Virus record (IMG/VR): IMGVR_UViG_3300006752_000035
Span: 1 to 54,590 of that record
DNA length: 54,590 bases
Strand: one strand, 5' to 3'
From: a virus
The first letter of the stretch is position 1; every line of letters begins with the position of its first letter. The position numbers were made by a program, and so were the translations under genes. The notes under the pieces were generated by a model. The model was not told the DNA's origin. It was given only the letters and a program-made list of their open reading frames with translations, and ran no database searches. Shown here piece after piece: positions 23,201-33,000 of this stretch.

Positions 23201-26200
23201 CACATGACTTCCTTGATATTGGTACAGGATCATTTAACAGTAGTAACTATCCAAATGTTATTTTAGGTTTCCCAGCAGCACAACCATTGCAGGAAAATGA
23301 AGTACAAGAACGTAACAAAGGTAGAGTGTTTTATGTAAGTACAGACCAAGACGGTTTCTTCCGTGTAGGTAGATTCTTTACAGTTGACCAAGGTACAGGT
23401 ACAGTTACATTTGCGGCAAGTATTGCATTGTCAGATGTTGATGGTATTGGATTTAAACGTGGTGTTGTTGTAACAGAATTTAGTACAGATAGTGCTATGA
23501 GTGATAATGCTGACGACACTGTTCCAGTTGAATCAGCAGTACGAGGTTATGTAAATAGACGTTTGGGTTATGACCAAGCAGGTAACACAGTTCCAAATCC
23601 ATTAGGACCATCAGTACTAACACAAAATGGTGCTGTTCCTATGTTGGGCAATTTGAAAATGAATGGTAACACCATTGAAAACATTGCACCAGTTGACATT
23701 AACAGTACTCCTGGAACTACAGCAGTTAACAGAGACTACGTTGATTTACAAACTCAAGAATATGCAACAGCAACAGGACTTAGAGATGTGCAAAATACTG
23801 GAGCATCTGGAAATGAGTTCTTAGGATTTACAAATACTAAAATAGTTTATATCTCAGCTGAAGTAGGTGAAGTTGGTGCTAATGCATCATTTGCAATTGG
23901 TGAATATTTAACAGACAGCACTGGATCTCAAAACTTTGGTAAAATTGTAGGCAACTATTCTAAGTTAGATATTTCAATAGGCAATGTTCTAGTAGTAACT
24001 TATGAAACTGGTCCAGATCTTTATGACGAAGTTAAGCCAGGTGAAGCACCAACATTAATATATGATGGCGATGCAACACTTGATGTAAACGGCAATGTAA
24101 CAGGTATTAGTACAGGTGTTAGTAGAAATAGTTTTGTTGTAGCAGGTCCATATCCTGAAATAATTAATATTTCACAGGAACCATTTGCTGCTGGCTTACC
24201 AGTAAGTGATATTACACTAACAACCCGTAGATTAGAAAATGACGATGATGATACTAACACAGTATTAGATGTTCCAACAGCATACTTTGATATGCAAATT
24301 AATCCAGAAGTAATAATAGATGCTGATGTTAATGCAGCAGCTGATATTCAACAGTCTAAATTATACTTACAAGAAGCAAATAACTACGCAACTGTACTTA
24401 CAAGTATAACAGAAGAAAATGCTATTGACGTAGTAGAAGGTTATGAGTACATAATTACTGATTTAGGAAGCACTACTAATGCAAACTGGAACATCATAGC
24501 AGGCACAACTAGCGTCACTTATACAATTGGTTCAGTATTTACAGCAGACGAACATGGTGTTGCTGGATCGGGTAAAGTAAAACGAACTTTGTCTGTTACA
24601 CCAACTCCAGTTAATTCTGAATCAAGACAAAATAACCAAGCAACATTAGGATTGTCAGCATTTGATATAGCACACTTTAAAGTAACTAGAGGTTATGTAG
24701 AATTAAAAGACAACGGTATTACTTTAGATAAAATTAAGAAAATTGGTATTGATACTGTACTAGGTAATTCTTCAGCTAGTACAGCTAATGTAGCAGAAGT
24801 AACATTTAATACAGTAGTTAACGAAGGTGGCGGTTTACTACACACAGACTTTAACTCTGTTGACGTTAATGGTGATGTAGCATCGCCAGCTGATTATACT
24901 ACCCAAGGTATTTTCCAAAGAAACGGTTCTGAATCTTATAAGATTGTTCCGTTTACAACACAGGGTGCTAAGAATTCATTAGTAAAAACTGATGTAAATA
25001 ACGGCATAACAGCAGACTCTTATAAAATTGGAACTGGTACTACACCAACAGTGCTTACAACAACTACAGCTGACGGGTTAAAACTTACTAACATACAAGA
25101 CGGTGTTATATTAACAGCAGCTGGCGGCATGTCAGACGATGGATTTGGACCTGATGTTAAAATACCAGGTAACGTAAACATTGGTAGAATGGGAGATCCA
25201 GTTGTCATTGCAGTTACAGCATTAGTAGTAGGTACTAGGTATGAAATTACTGATACAGGTACTACTACTTGGAATGATTGTGTTGCAACAGCTGATGAAA
25301 GAGCTAACAACGCTGCATGGAAAGTTGGCGATACTTTTGTAGCAGACGCAACAACTACAGGAACTGGTAAAGTACAGGTAGCTGATAGTTTTACTCGAAG
25401 CATATTACAAGTTGCTTCGGTTACAGCATCAACTAGCCCATATGTAGCAGCTGACTGGATGTATGCTTCGTTTATCGAATCACCAAGAGAAAAAGGATTA
25501 GCAAGTACAGGTATATCACTTGGATACGGTTCAGGTCAAAGTACCACAGGCGGCATTGCTTTTGTTGTTGCTGACGGTGATAACGATACTATAAAGATTC
25601 CGTTTACCTTTAATGTTACTGGCATGACGCCAGACACAACTAGTGCTTACGATTTAGGCGCTCCGTCTTTAACATATAAAACACTTTATATTGATGACGT
25701 TGTTATAACTAATAGTTTACAAACAGGCGATGGCACTACCGTAACCGATAACAGTGGTGCAGTAGATCAATTATATTATGTTAACGCTAAAGGTAGTACT
25801 AACTGGAATGTAAAAGTTGGTATTCCGACAGCAAATGTTGAGTCAGGCGACTTAGTTAGAGTTATAAGCACAGGCGGCAACGGTTCGGGTACGCTTACTT
25901 CATACAAAATAATACATGATTACGAAACAGGTGACATGTGGAATGAAGGTGATGCACTTGTAGGTGGCAATGTAATTGCAAACAACTATCTTAACAGAGG
26001 TTCAGATGGAACAAACACTGTTGGTACTGCAACTAAAAAGTTCGAAGCAATGTATGCTACTACATTCCATGGTACAGCAACACAAGCTCAGTATGCTGAC
26101 TTGGCAGAAAATTACTTAGGCGATGCGGCTCATGAGCCAGGCACAGTATTAGTATTTGGCGGTGAACATGAAGTTACTGTTACTAATTCTAAAGGCGATC

Positions 26201-26472
26201 ATAGAGTTGCAGGCATTGTATCAACTAATCCAGCACACTTAATGAATAGTGCATTAGAAGGTGACCATGTAGTTGCAGTTGCATTACAAGGTAGAGTTCC
26301 TTGTAAAGTAATTGGTAAAGTAGAAAAAGGTGATATGCTAGTAACTAGTGCAATACCAGGTTATGCTATGGTAGATAATAATCCAGGCGTAGGTAGAGTA
26401 TTAGGTAAAGCAGTTAGCACCAAAGACAGTGCCGAACACGGCATTGTTGAAGTAGTCGTAGGAAGAGTCTAA
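17266..26472 (+). CDS. Giant modular virion/tail-fibre protein (3068 aa)
   Basis: A 3068-residue structural protein, probably a fibre or baseplate appendage. The N-terminus (GNDGTGDSVRESFRKVNENF) is shared with the 227-aa protein at 45547 and likely docks it to the particle. Fibre repeats are at about 337-380 (RRQGDRMTGPLVLHD...KLYVDSQ) and about 2127-2162 (GNLKMNGNTIENIAP...NRDYVD). A beta-helix-like segment is at about 755-790 (IETGTYYEDYPIRVPTNVSL). Two copies of a small GTT-type beta module are at about 2385-2450 and 2645-2710. The C-terminal domain (from about 2943, YADLAENYLGD...GTVLVFGG...VAGIVSTNPAHLMNS) is of a type seen on other phage fibres. It is cotranscribed with HesB. Confidence 0.88.
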   Translation: MARQEVDIGVEGNDGTGDSVRESFRKVNENFREIYAVVGKGGQISFTSLADTPESLDEFEGGGIKAFIPAVKQDATGITILELASDSSEAEADQGTVDTIGFDVSTPGKLILKIANVTIIKDPAPVLGGPLNAAGQVIANVDTNNITSFNNVHGTALSIDDIVIDKKFADKAYIPRQAPGETINVPDEPTGATQYEFTFSILTGDNRINVTAHGLSRGSDGAPYVFKTEGAGLNWQRTIFDADAGQFVTQSSIDTDEDGNPLYDAILNNTTIYIGVLDENNLGMWLAAEDALLADPAERERLRLKLSLIDSVELKLLDANYDSSLEGFFLRQQVMPRESIVRRQGDRMTGPLVLHDHPGDLAGAGAPNGDDDLQAVSKLYVDSQSQESSANIFVSTVGDDDQRVAPPGKEGSSLAYAYRTVGAAARKAEAVQIASSFEPGPYLQDIISSRTIDPSAPPVIEKSRVLSGGISVGADGNRLNTKTIIDANLDFIIAETLAWAQNQIVTKETSNLSDISVNWTGRVIDTKIAEEDLRNGINAATLDYLSSGSANFLSNRTAIEYFQDEYSKSQAGLVREVYATLLQYTSQVVASVIINSVIPSNERYQNIYDQEIITFNSDQPGLADVAALTSTSPIAGTGGTLQIQRAIIAGGVFSASDVPATGQRYVMFFSNTVSGTTERGFVDAGDPQNRDLRVGKIIRGKTSGALGRIISYATGNDTINNPGSGGNKDKVELELLKPIEFIIGENLEYGNIVNERNVTIKIETGTYYEDYPIRVPTNVSLVGDEFRRVIIRPNRRTSQSPWAGTYFYRDKEFDGLTGSATTSITGIADANLPVSGEAYTNPLTGEVDGFFGRHYLVKPGSPKNVDRQGQLAFVNPGNYVNAATLIEKNKEFIKEETIAFIEYRIANGGFVDFNGVFNPQFNVNDEAKSRYRNYVADIVDAVTKDLREGENLNVLSQQAQIYFEIQERPDEDGVLAGVLVNLKQMMQDMVINVAWDDPFAAQYRGASHPDQYINAQLIAEDGITGDSGILDNQISLIDFAIEPNVTTDETNYNCAKLSTDVDVFLMNDATILRNMTVQGHGGFMCVLDPEGQILTKSPYIQTGSSFSQSLNRQAFRGGMFVDAFCANTPVRVTQKESNFRLRIEGDKDSGLYIRKPQTPCPFYIDGIRYQVNDIIEYDRGGINGPATATLVLDVRSGKINPNNFSEFLGFEPDPTNTVLYPNGYAVTLQTAGNRSQLGNDFTQVNDMGYGLVTINGGLSEMVSMFTYYCHTAYYAGNGGQIRSVSGSNANGTYGLVAEGSDPNEVPDDVNMVNDMVQGALTFSASVVITLTDNLVVASGDTITCTNNTGSGTAIFPTEGNQLFLKDVTGTFAVAEDIILNGATQTGIEIDILDTSGYENIEEKLSIFFYDNEHVPTNKGELEYYHADGGTPLGRIARYELASVEIVDGLTVDGYAIDFSDLGTAGSPTATGSASYVTRNTADGETDPLTAVTQAKVTITKAREQGGIYKVGIFASEDGEHYKVGDTMVIKGSKLGGSDGTHDATVTVTSINQQRFADDNLNDNIDTGSIRTLSITGTINVIADYTPLRSGQVYKANFSTANDTFDNDGILQDIPNGQPINIRQNNTHTFGEIESTGDLTIRPSTAINFNEDLEYTYRSISFGSNDPVGNQLDIDESLVGFDASYDFVRLNVAKERINLTAADFDAAQLAVPIGAGTTIGNTTGDTTIAVNKLSEIRDIWRINNNFLTDGNFRPGGLTDGFRTFDFTGELPKIIMWNGKKHYVYNYREIVENDQGTAFNDKRKIYDENHLFALVDLKEITEVELNFDEINVNGSDVPLTTTFPRVVDYAGGISEARIRQSNNKTAWGQVKIAGDKAQEIKLYEWSGVDFNTTGFLEVWEGGAADPDPATGSWTQMLDQNGDPIIPRSVQRNRETNITSQAVGLVRPLTQTFSGTITLRAGLQDGSAGTITIDISTCRATSHDFLDIGTGSFNSSNYPNVILGFPAAQPLQENEVQERNKGRVFYVSTDQDGFFRVGRFFTVDQGTGTVTFAASIALSDVDGIGFKRGVVVTEFSTDSAMSDNADDTVPVESAVRGYVNRRLGYDQAGNTVPNPLGPSVLTQNGAVPMLGNLKMNGNTIENIAPVDINSTPGTTAVNRDYVDLQTQEYATATGLRDVQNTGASGNEFLGFTNTKIVYISAEVGEVGANASFAIGEYLTDSTGSQNFGKIVGNYSKLDISIGNVLVVTYETGPDLYDEVKPGEAPTLIYDGDATLDVNGNVTGISTGVSRNSFVVAGPYPEIINISQEPFAAGLPVSDITLTTRRLENDDDDTNTVLDVPTAYFDMQINPEVIIDADVNAAADIQQSKLYLQEANNYATVLTSITEENAIDVVEGYEYIITDLGSTTNANWNIIAGTTSVTYTIGSVFTADEHGVAGSGKVKRTLSVTPTPVNSESRQNNQATLGLSAFDIAHFKVTRGYVELKDNGITLDKIKKIGIDTVLGNSSASTANVAEVTFNTVVNEGGGLLHTDFNSVDVNGDVASPADYTTQGIFQRNGSESYKIVPFTTQGAKNSLVKTDVNNGITADSYKIGTGTTPTVLTTTTADGLKLTNIQDGVILTAAGGMSDDGFGPDVKIPGNVNIGRMGDPVVIAVTALVVGTRYEITDTGTTTWNDCVATADERANNAAWKVGDTFVADATTTGTGKVQVADSFTRSILQVASVTASTSPYVAADWMYASFIESPREKGLASTGISLGYGSGQSTTGGIAFVVADGDNDTIKIPFTFNVTGMTPDTTSAYDLGAPSLTYKTLYIDDVVITNSLQTGDGTTVTDNSGAVDQLYYVNAKGSTNWNVKVGIPTANVESGDLVRVISTGGNGSGTLTSYKIIHDYETGDMWNEGDALVGGNVIANNYLNRGSDGTNTVGTATKKFEAMYATTFHGTATQAQYADLAENYLGDAAHEPGTVLVFGGEHEVTVTNSKGDHRVAGIVSTNPAHLMNSALEGDHVVAVALQGRVPCKVIGKVEKGDMLVTSAIPGYAMVDNNPGVGRVLGKAVSTKDSAEHGIVEVVVGRV

Positions 26473-26624
26473 TGTCAGAAAAACTAAAAAAACAAGGCAA
26501 AAGTTTTGTACACGAACAAGGAAAGAGGACGACAGTAATTGCAAATCGAGGTCCTCGTTTGCAAGTAAAGATTAATGGAAACCCTAAAGGTTCAGTTTCC
26601 GATAAATATAAAAAACAGGATTAA
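26472..26624 (+). CDS. Small basic protein between virion genes (50 aa)
   Basis: A 50-codon frame starting on the last base of the 3068-aa gene (TAATG) and ending six bases before the next ATG. The product (MSEKLKKQGKSFVHEQGKRT...) is basic and polar, with no motif. Both junctions being tight supports a real gene. A late promoter for the next gene (26601) lies in its 3' end. It may be an assembly helper. Confidence 0.6.
   Translation: MSEKLKKQGKSFVHEQGKRTTVIANRGPRLQVKINGNPKGSVSDKYKKQD
26601..26608 (+). promoter_or_regulatory. Candidate late promoter (GATAAATA)
   Basis: GATAAATATA lies within the end of the 50-aa gene, 21 bases before the ATG at 26630, with CAGGATT between as ribosome site. 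Confidence 0.5.
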
Positions 26625-26629
26625 TTCGA

Positions 26630-29600
26630 ATGGCAAATAGATATCCAATTATAGTAGATACCACAAACGGAAACCAATTTCGTGAATTACCCGAGGGTGA
26701 TAATCTTTTATTAACTGGCAGTAACATTGTTAATGCATTAAATATTAGTGTAATTGGCACAGTAGAAGCACAAAAAATAGTAATTCAAGGTGTTGAATTT
26801 ACAGGTGAATATGATGATTTATTAAACAAACCTGTAATACCAAGTAGCATTTTAGAACTAGGTGTGTTAGACGGTGCAGTTGGACAAGTACTTACAACTA
26901 ATGGTTCTGGAATAATTAGTTTCCAAAACATACCTGCACAAGATCCTGTACTAGGTGGCGCACTAAGTGGAACTGCTGGCAATGCAACAATTAACAATAA
27001 TACAATTACTGTTAATGAACTAGACGTTGTTGAAGGAACTTCGGGACAAGTATTAGCAACTGACGGAAACGGCAACTTACAGTTTATAACAATGACAGGA
27101 GGTAGTGGCGGCACTGGCGGCGCATCTAACTTCTTACAACTTCTTGGTACTATCGGATTAGGCCAAATACAAGATGACTTTCTTACTCCTGCCAAACTCA
27201 AAGACAACTCACAAACACCAACAGCAGGACAATACCTTACAGTAGATACTAACGGTGATTTTGAATATTTAGATCTTCCAGAGGGCGGCGCAGTAAGTTA
27301 TGACGACTTAACAGACAAGCCAATTATACCAACTACACTATTGGGCTTAGGCATTGCTGACGGCAACGATGGCGATTACCTAACAACTAACGGTGATGGT
27401 ACATTTGCATTTAGTGAGCTAAATCAGATTGCTTCGATAAACTTTACTGGTACAACAATATCGTCAGTATCAGATAATACAAATGTTACTATTAATCCAA
27501 AAGGAACTGGCTATCTTACAATACAAGGCAACAATGCACTTGTAATTCCAGTAGGTGACGTAAGTCAACGTGGAACAATACCACAAGGTGGTATTAGGTT
27601 TAACACAGACACAAGTGCATTTGAAGGATTTGACGGAACATACTGGGGTAGCTTAGGTGGCGTTAAAGACGCTGACCAAGATACATATATTACAACAGAA
27701 GAATCTGCAGGTAGTGACGAAGATACATTTAAGTTTTTCACAGGTGGACAACAAAGTGCTACATTAAGTAATACGCTACTTGATATTGCTCAAGGCGTTG
27801 ATGTTAAAATTAACAGTACGCAAACAGCACTTGACTTTGACAGCGGTGCTTTAAGTGTAGATGGTGGCGTAAGCATTAGAGGTAACCTACTTGTTAGTGG
27901 ATCAATTGATGTTGACCAAACATTTGATACTAGTGCAATAGTTAATACTAGTACACTAGCAGATACATTAACTAACGTTGTTACCATTAACGCTAACGAC
28001 ATGTCTTATTTTAAAGCAAATCAATATGTAAGATTGTTTAACGCAAGTCCTAGTGAACTTGACGAGAACGACCAACCAAGCATACCATTAGATCAGTTAA
28101 CAAATAATTTATCACTATCTGTACAATCCGTAGGTTTTGGTGATCCAGCAAGTGGTGACGAAGTTGTGTTTGATTATCGTATAGCGCAGATGGACATGGA
28201 CAATGGTAAAATTAGTGAAGCAACAATAAGTGCTATTGTTGAAGTTCCTAGCGCAGCATTACTTAATTTTAATAACAACAATAACATTCAATTAACAGTG
28301 TCAAGACAAAGTGCTAACCATGCAATTATAGTATATAGAAAGGTTGCTGCTGAGGTACAACATAAAATAGTTTATGTATTAGGTCCTAAAGAATTACAAG
28401 CAAGTTTAAGTAATATACAATGGACTGACTATTATGATTTTGACAGAGTAGATTGGGCAGGAAAAGACTTTACAAATGCGTTTACAGATACTAGTGGAAT
28501 AGTACACCTTCCATTAACTCCTCCAGCAAATCCAGTATTTGGTTGGCATGATTCACGCATTACAAGTATTAACCTTGACGATAATCAAATTGTATTAGAC
28601 GATAGTTTTGTATCAAGTTCAGCTACTTCCACAATAGTTATTGATGATACAGTTAATGTACAAACTCAGATAACACAAGCAAAAGCTCAAAACAGAAATA
28701 GTGTTGAATTAGAAAATAGAACTTATTATATTAAGCAACTAATTATACCTACAGACTTTACATTTTACGGACAAGGAGACCAAACACAATTAATTAAGAC
28801 TCCTTGGTCAATGAATAGATTTACAGCAAGTAATTCAATGTTAGTACTAGACGAAGACAATTACACTACCTTTAAAAACGTAAGTATAAAGAATCTTAGA
28901 CTAGACGGAAACTTTGTAAATCAATTCCTTGCATCAGACATTGTAAACAATTATTTAAACTATGCTATACACATATACGGTAAAGATATATTATTTGAAA
29001 ATCTTGAAATTGAAAATGTTATTGGCGGCGGAATTTATTCATATGATAGCTCTATTACTGAAGACCTTACAGTTTTAAACTGTGAAATAACAAACGGTAC
29101 ATTATCATATGTACATGAAGAATACGGACCAGTATATTTTGATGAGACTCGAAATGTTAAAATTGCACACAATACTTTTAGAAGTTTTCCAGGTGCAGTA
29201 AGTATTGGTGCAGTATCAAAAGGAATAGTTAGTCCTAACGTAGTTGATAACTGTGGTAGTGGTATTTTTGCATATGGTGCAAGTAAAATTATTCTTACAC
29301 CAAATATTATATTAGGTGCTGCTAGTGAGTTTATACAAAATCCAGATGTATTAAATTCAGAGTATGATCAAGTAAATATACAGATAGAACAAAATGTAGA
29401 TTATAACAGTACACAGTATGTGTATCAAGAAAACGGACAGTTTTTTGATTTTACAGCAAACCAAGGAAGACTTACATTGTTCATTAATGAACTAATAAAA
29501 ACTAATAATGTTGAAGAATTATCAACAGATTATTCAAATGATATTGTAGGTAATCCGTATGGTGAGTTTATACAGTCGGACGCAGACTTAGCTGTTGGTA

Positions 29601-30028
29601 ATTTTAAATTTAGATTGGCACAAGCTAAAGTAAACGATTTACTTGGTAGAGCTAATTTTAGCACACTACAAACTGCAAATCCAAATTCACAAGGACTAGT
29701 TTATAGAGTTGTTACAACAGAGTACGTTTATAATGGCACAGCCGACATTATAGGCGAAGGAACACAACAGCCAGGAGGACCATTTATAGTAACATTAAAT
29801 GATATATCTGGACTTTCGGTAGGTACAATTATTAGACTGAACAATCACGGAACAACACCGCCCAATGCTACACAGGACGGTGAGATAACTGCAATAAATA
29901 CTATTAACAAGACTATAAGTATTGACTTTGGTAACACTTTTGGTGATATCGTAGAAGTTGCAGAAGGTGCTACCGGAACAGTACTAATACAAAATAATTT
30001 TGTAGTCGTCAAAGGGAAAATTAACTAA
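26630..30028 (+). CDS. Virion protein with right-handed beta-helix (tailspike-like, 1132 aa)
   Basis: A 1132-residue structural protein. The N-terminal part has two copies of a DDLLNKPVIP / DDLTDKPIIP fibre repeat (about 63-75 and 224-236), each followed by LGLG/LGVLDG...LTTNGDG. Residues about 685-900 read as a parallel beta-helix: NRTYYIKQLIIPTDFTFYG, then successive short turns (NVSIKNLRLDGN, DILFENLEIENV, DLTVLNCEITNG, NVKIAHNTF). Beta-helices of this kind form tailspikes that bind or cleave host polysaccharide. I cannot point to catalytic residues, so enzyme activity is only possible. The stop shares bases with the next ATG (TAATG). Confidence 0.83.
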   Translation: MANRYPIIVDTTNGNQFRELPEGDNLLLTGSNIVNALNISVIGTVEAQKIVIQGVEFTGEYDDLLNKPVIPSSILELGVLDGAVGQVLTTNGSGIISFQNIPAQDPVLGGALSGTAGNATINNNTITVNELDVVEGTSGQVLATDGNGNLQFITMTGGSGGTGGASNFLQLLGTIGLGQIQDDFLTPAKLKDNSQTPTAGQYLTVDTNGDFEYLDLPEGGAVSYDDLTDKPIIPTTLLGLGIADGNDGDYLTTNGDGTFAFSELNQIASINFTGTTISSVSDNTNVTINPKGTGYLTIQGNNALVIPVGDVSQRGTIPQGGIRFNTDTSAFEGFDGTYWGSLGGVKDADQDTYITTEESAGSDEDTFKFFTGGQQSATLSNTLLDIAQGVDVKINSTQTALDFDSGALSVDGGVSIRGNLLVSGSIDVDQTFDTSAIVNTSTLADTLTNVVTINANDMSYFKANQYVRLFNASPSELDENDQPSIPLDQLTNNLSLSVQSVGFGDPASGDEVVFDYRIAQMDMDNGKISEATISAIVEVPSAALLNFNNNNNIQLTVSRQSANHAIIVYRKVAAEVQHKIVYVLGPKELQASLSNIQWTDYYDFDRVDWAGKDFTNAFTDTSGIVHLPLTPPANPVFGWHDSRITSINLDDNQIVLDDSFVSSSATSTIVIDDTVNVQTQITQAKAQNRNSVELENRTYYIKQLIIPTDFTFYGQGDQTQLIKTPWSMNRFTASNSMLVLDEDNYTTFKNVSIKNLRLDGNFVNQFLASDIVNNYLNYAIHIYGKDILFENLEIENVIGGGIYSYDSSITEDLTVLNCEITNGTLSYVHEEYGPVYFDETRNVKIAHNTFRSFPGAVSIGAVSKGIVSPNVVDNCGSGIFAYGASKIILTPNIILGAASEFIQNPDVLNSEYDQVNIQIEQNVDYNSTQYVYQENGQFFDFTANQGRLTLFINELIKTNNVEELSTDYSNDIVGNPYGEFIQSDADLAVGNFKFRLAQAKVNDLLGRANFSTLQTANPNSQGLVYRVVTTEYVYNGTADIIGEGTQQPGGPFIVTLNDISGLSVGTIIRLNNHGTTPPNATQDGEITAINTINKTISIDFGNTFGDIVEVAEGATGTVLIQNNFVVVKGKIN

Positions 30029-33000
30029 TGTCTAGCTTGAACAATATAAACAATAACGCATCAGTAGTAAACGTAGGTCGAACAACACCAGTTACTCCAG
30101 GAGCACAACCTGCTGCTAAGAGTATTCCAGTTGTTGTTGCAACAGACCAAACAGCTATTCCTGTTGTAGAACAAAATAAAATACAATCAGAAGTTGCACT
30201 ATCATTACTTGGTATACCAAGGTCAGAAGTTGCACTAGGTATATTTGCTGACGTTAACACATACGATGTTAACCCAACAGAATGGTCCACAGAGCCAGCA
30301 GAGTATAGTGAGCTTTCACCTACACTTCCGCAATATACAGGTATAGGCGGAACGTTAGGTTGGGGTATTAAACACTTACCTGAGGAATCAGGTGCAATGG
30401 TTACTGCTCCACCAGATGAAACTGCTATCCTAACTTCTAAACGTTTTTTCCGTTATCAGCCAGGACGTGTTTCCGCTGCTACATTTGGTATTAAAAGTTC
30501 AAGCTACCAAGGTGAAGTATTAGGAACTGAACAACGTCCGCAAGTACGTAACCCAGGTGTAAACAAGTACGGTATTTTTGATAAGTTTGATGGTTACTAT
30601 TGGGAAACAAGCGACACAGGCCAAGGCGATCAATTCCGTGTTGTAAGACGTACACAGTCTATTATTAGAGTTAACCCACTTCCGTTTGGTAACCAAGCAG
30701 GTGAGCAGTTAGAAGATCATGCACTAGGTGGCAAGCCGCCAGCACAAGAAGCAAGTGATTACAACCAGTTTCCAACTGCTACAAAGTATTTGAATGAAAA
30801 TAGATTTGATCTTATTGCAAAGTCTGTTATACAAAACGAAGCAGTTAAATGTCATAGAGATGTTGGTTACTTCCTTGACGGTGCAGCATTTGACATTACA
30901 CTAGGAACAAATTATAACGCAGTATTCCAAGGTTTAGCAGAAGCAAACTCAAATGAGTATCAAGATGATAACACACTTCCAGTAGAAGTTACTACTGCAA
31001 TAACTAACACAAGAACAGAAGTAAAAGGACTTGACGATGTTAACACTGTTGGCGATGCAGCAGTTGATGTTTACTTTGATAAAATAGAAGCAATATGTGT
31101 TGATGCAGGTACAAAAGTAGACTATAGTTCAGCAACACAAACAGAACAAATAAACTTCTTAAAAGGTATTACATACACTAACCCAACTAGTGGCGCAACA
31201 GCAGGACAGATTGCAGCTAAAGATGCAATACTTGCTAACTTAGACTTCTTAACAGAAGAAGTAAACGTTTTCATTAATAACTATTATTCGTCGCACACAG
31301 GACAAATTGAAGCAAAGTGTGAAAGAGATGTATTGTTTGCTGTACAAGCAGTTGCATATGATATTTTATACGGCGGCAACAGTGCTACACATGATGCGGC
31401 ACGTTTCTTCTTTTACGATGGATTTGGAAAAAGTGATCAAACATTAGCAGTAACAGATCAAACAGTTTTAGCATACAAGCACTTGAAAGGTGTAATTGAC
31501 GATGTTATACTAGGACAAGCATATGCTCCGCAAGCACGTTGTACAAGAGATTTAGAATATATCCTAGAAGGTGTTGGATACGACATGACACTAGGCACAA
31601 ACTACCATGCTACATTCTTAGGACTAGCAGAGTCTAACAGTTCTGAATATCCAGAAGACAGTTCAGCAACAGTTAGTTCAGCAGACGGAAATGTTACAGC
31701 ACCGTGGGCTAGAGTTGTTGGTGCAATTAATGAAACAGAAACACAAGCAAAGCAACTAGTAGCACTTTCTGGAGGTAACGATCCAGCAGCAATTGCAGCA
31801 ATTGATACGTTCTATGATAATTTAAGAGCAATATCAGTTAATAACAACACAAGAGTTGAATACTATTCAACAACACAGCAAAAGCAAATTAATTTCTTAA
31901 AAGGTATTACATTTACAAATCCAACAAGTGGACGTACAGCAAGTCAACTAGCCGCTAAAGATAAGATTCAAGCAAACTACGACTTCTTAGCAGCAGAAAT
32001 TAATGCATGGGTAGCACAAGAGTATCCAAACTCAAAACACCCAGTTGCAAAATGTACACGTGACGTATTATTCATAGCAAACGCAGTTGCACATGATATG
32101 TGTTACGGTGGTAACTTTGCTACTGTAGAAGCAACAGAGTTCTTCTTCTACGAAGACTTTGCTCAAACATCAGACATACATAAAAATCAAACAGTTGCAG
32201 CATACGAAAGACTAGTAGAAATTATTGGTGATATTGTTGAAGGTACTGCAATTACACGCTCATTTGGTAATACCGAAGTACAAGTTACTTCAGGAACAGA
32301 TGCAGATATAGCAGAAGGAGCAGCAGTAGAAGCTCTTGTACAAATTGTTGTAGATGCTATTGATGCAGATAATGACACAGGCTTACCAGCAGTTGTTAAC
32401 CCAGATACGTCATGGGCGGATTCAGGATTAACAACTGCTAAGGGTTCAATTGATAGTGGCGCAAACGGCTTGGCGACAGCTGCAAGTACTAATGCATATG
32501 CTGGCTATACACAAAACAGTGAATCACAAAATACATCAAACACTGCTACTATTGCTGAAGCTAAAAAAGCAACAGACTTAATGGCAATCATACTAGGTGT
32601 TATCAAAGAAGGCGACATTATTAAGAGTTTGCCAGGTAACAGAGATGTACCAGACAGAAGCTGGAGAGGCGCAGGCGACTTAACTACGGCTGCTGATGCA
32701 ATTATAGAAGCAAAGCAAACAATACTTGACACAGTTGCTCCGATTACGTTATCTAGCACAGACGATGTTAAATGTTTGCGTGACTTAGAATTTGCAATAG
32801 ATGCATACATAGATGATTTAAGATGGGGCGGCAACGCACACACAATTACTAATGCTACTACATACCAGACTGCTGTACTTGCAGACGCAGAACGTGAAGG
32901 TGAAACACATTACTATTTCCGTTATGTACTAAGAGACGCTTTATATAAAATTGACGAGCAAGAAGCTAGAGATAAACTAGCAGAATTAGCAGGATATCAT

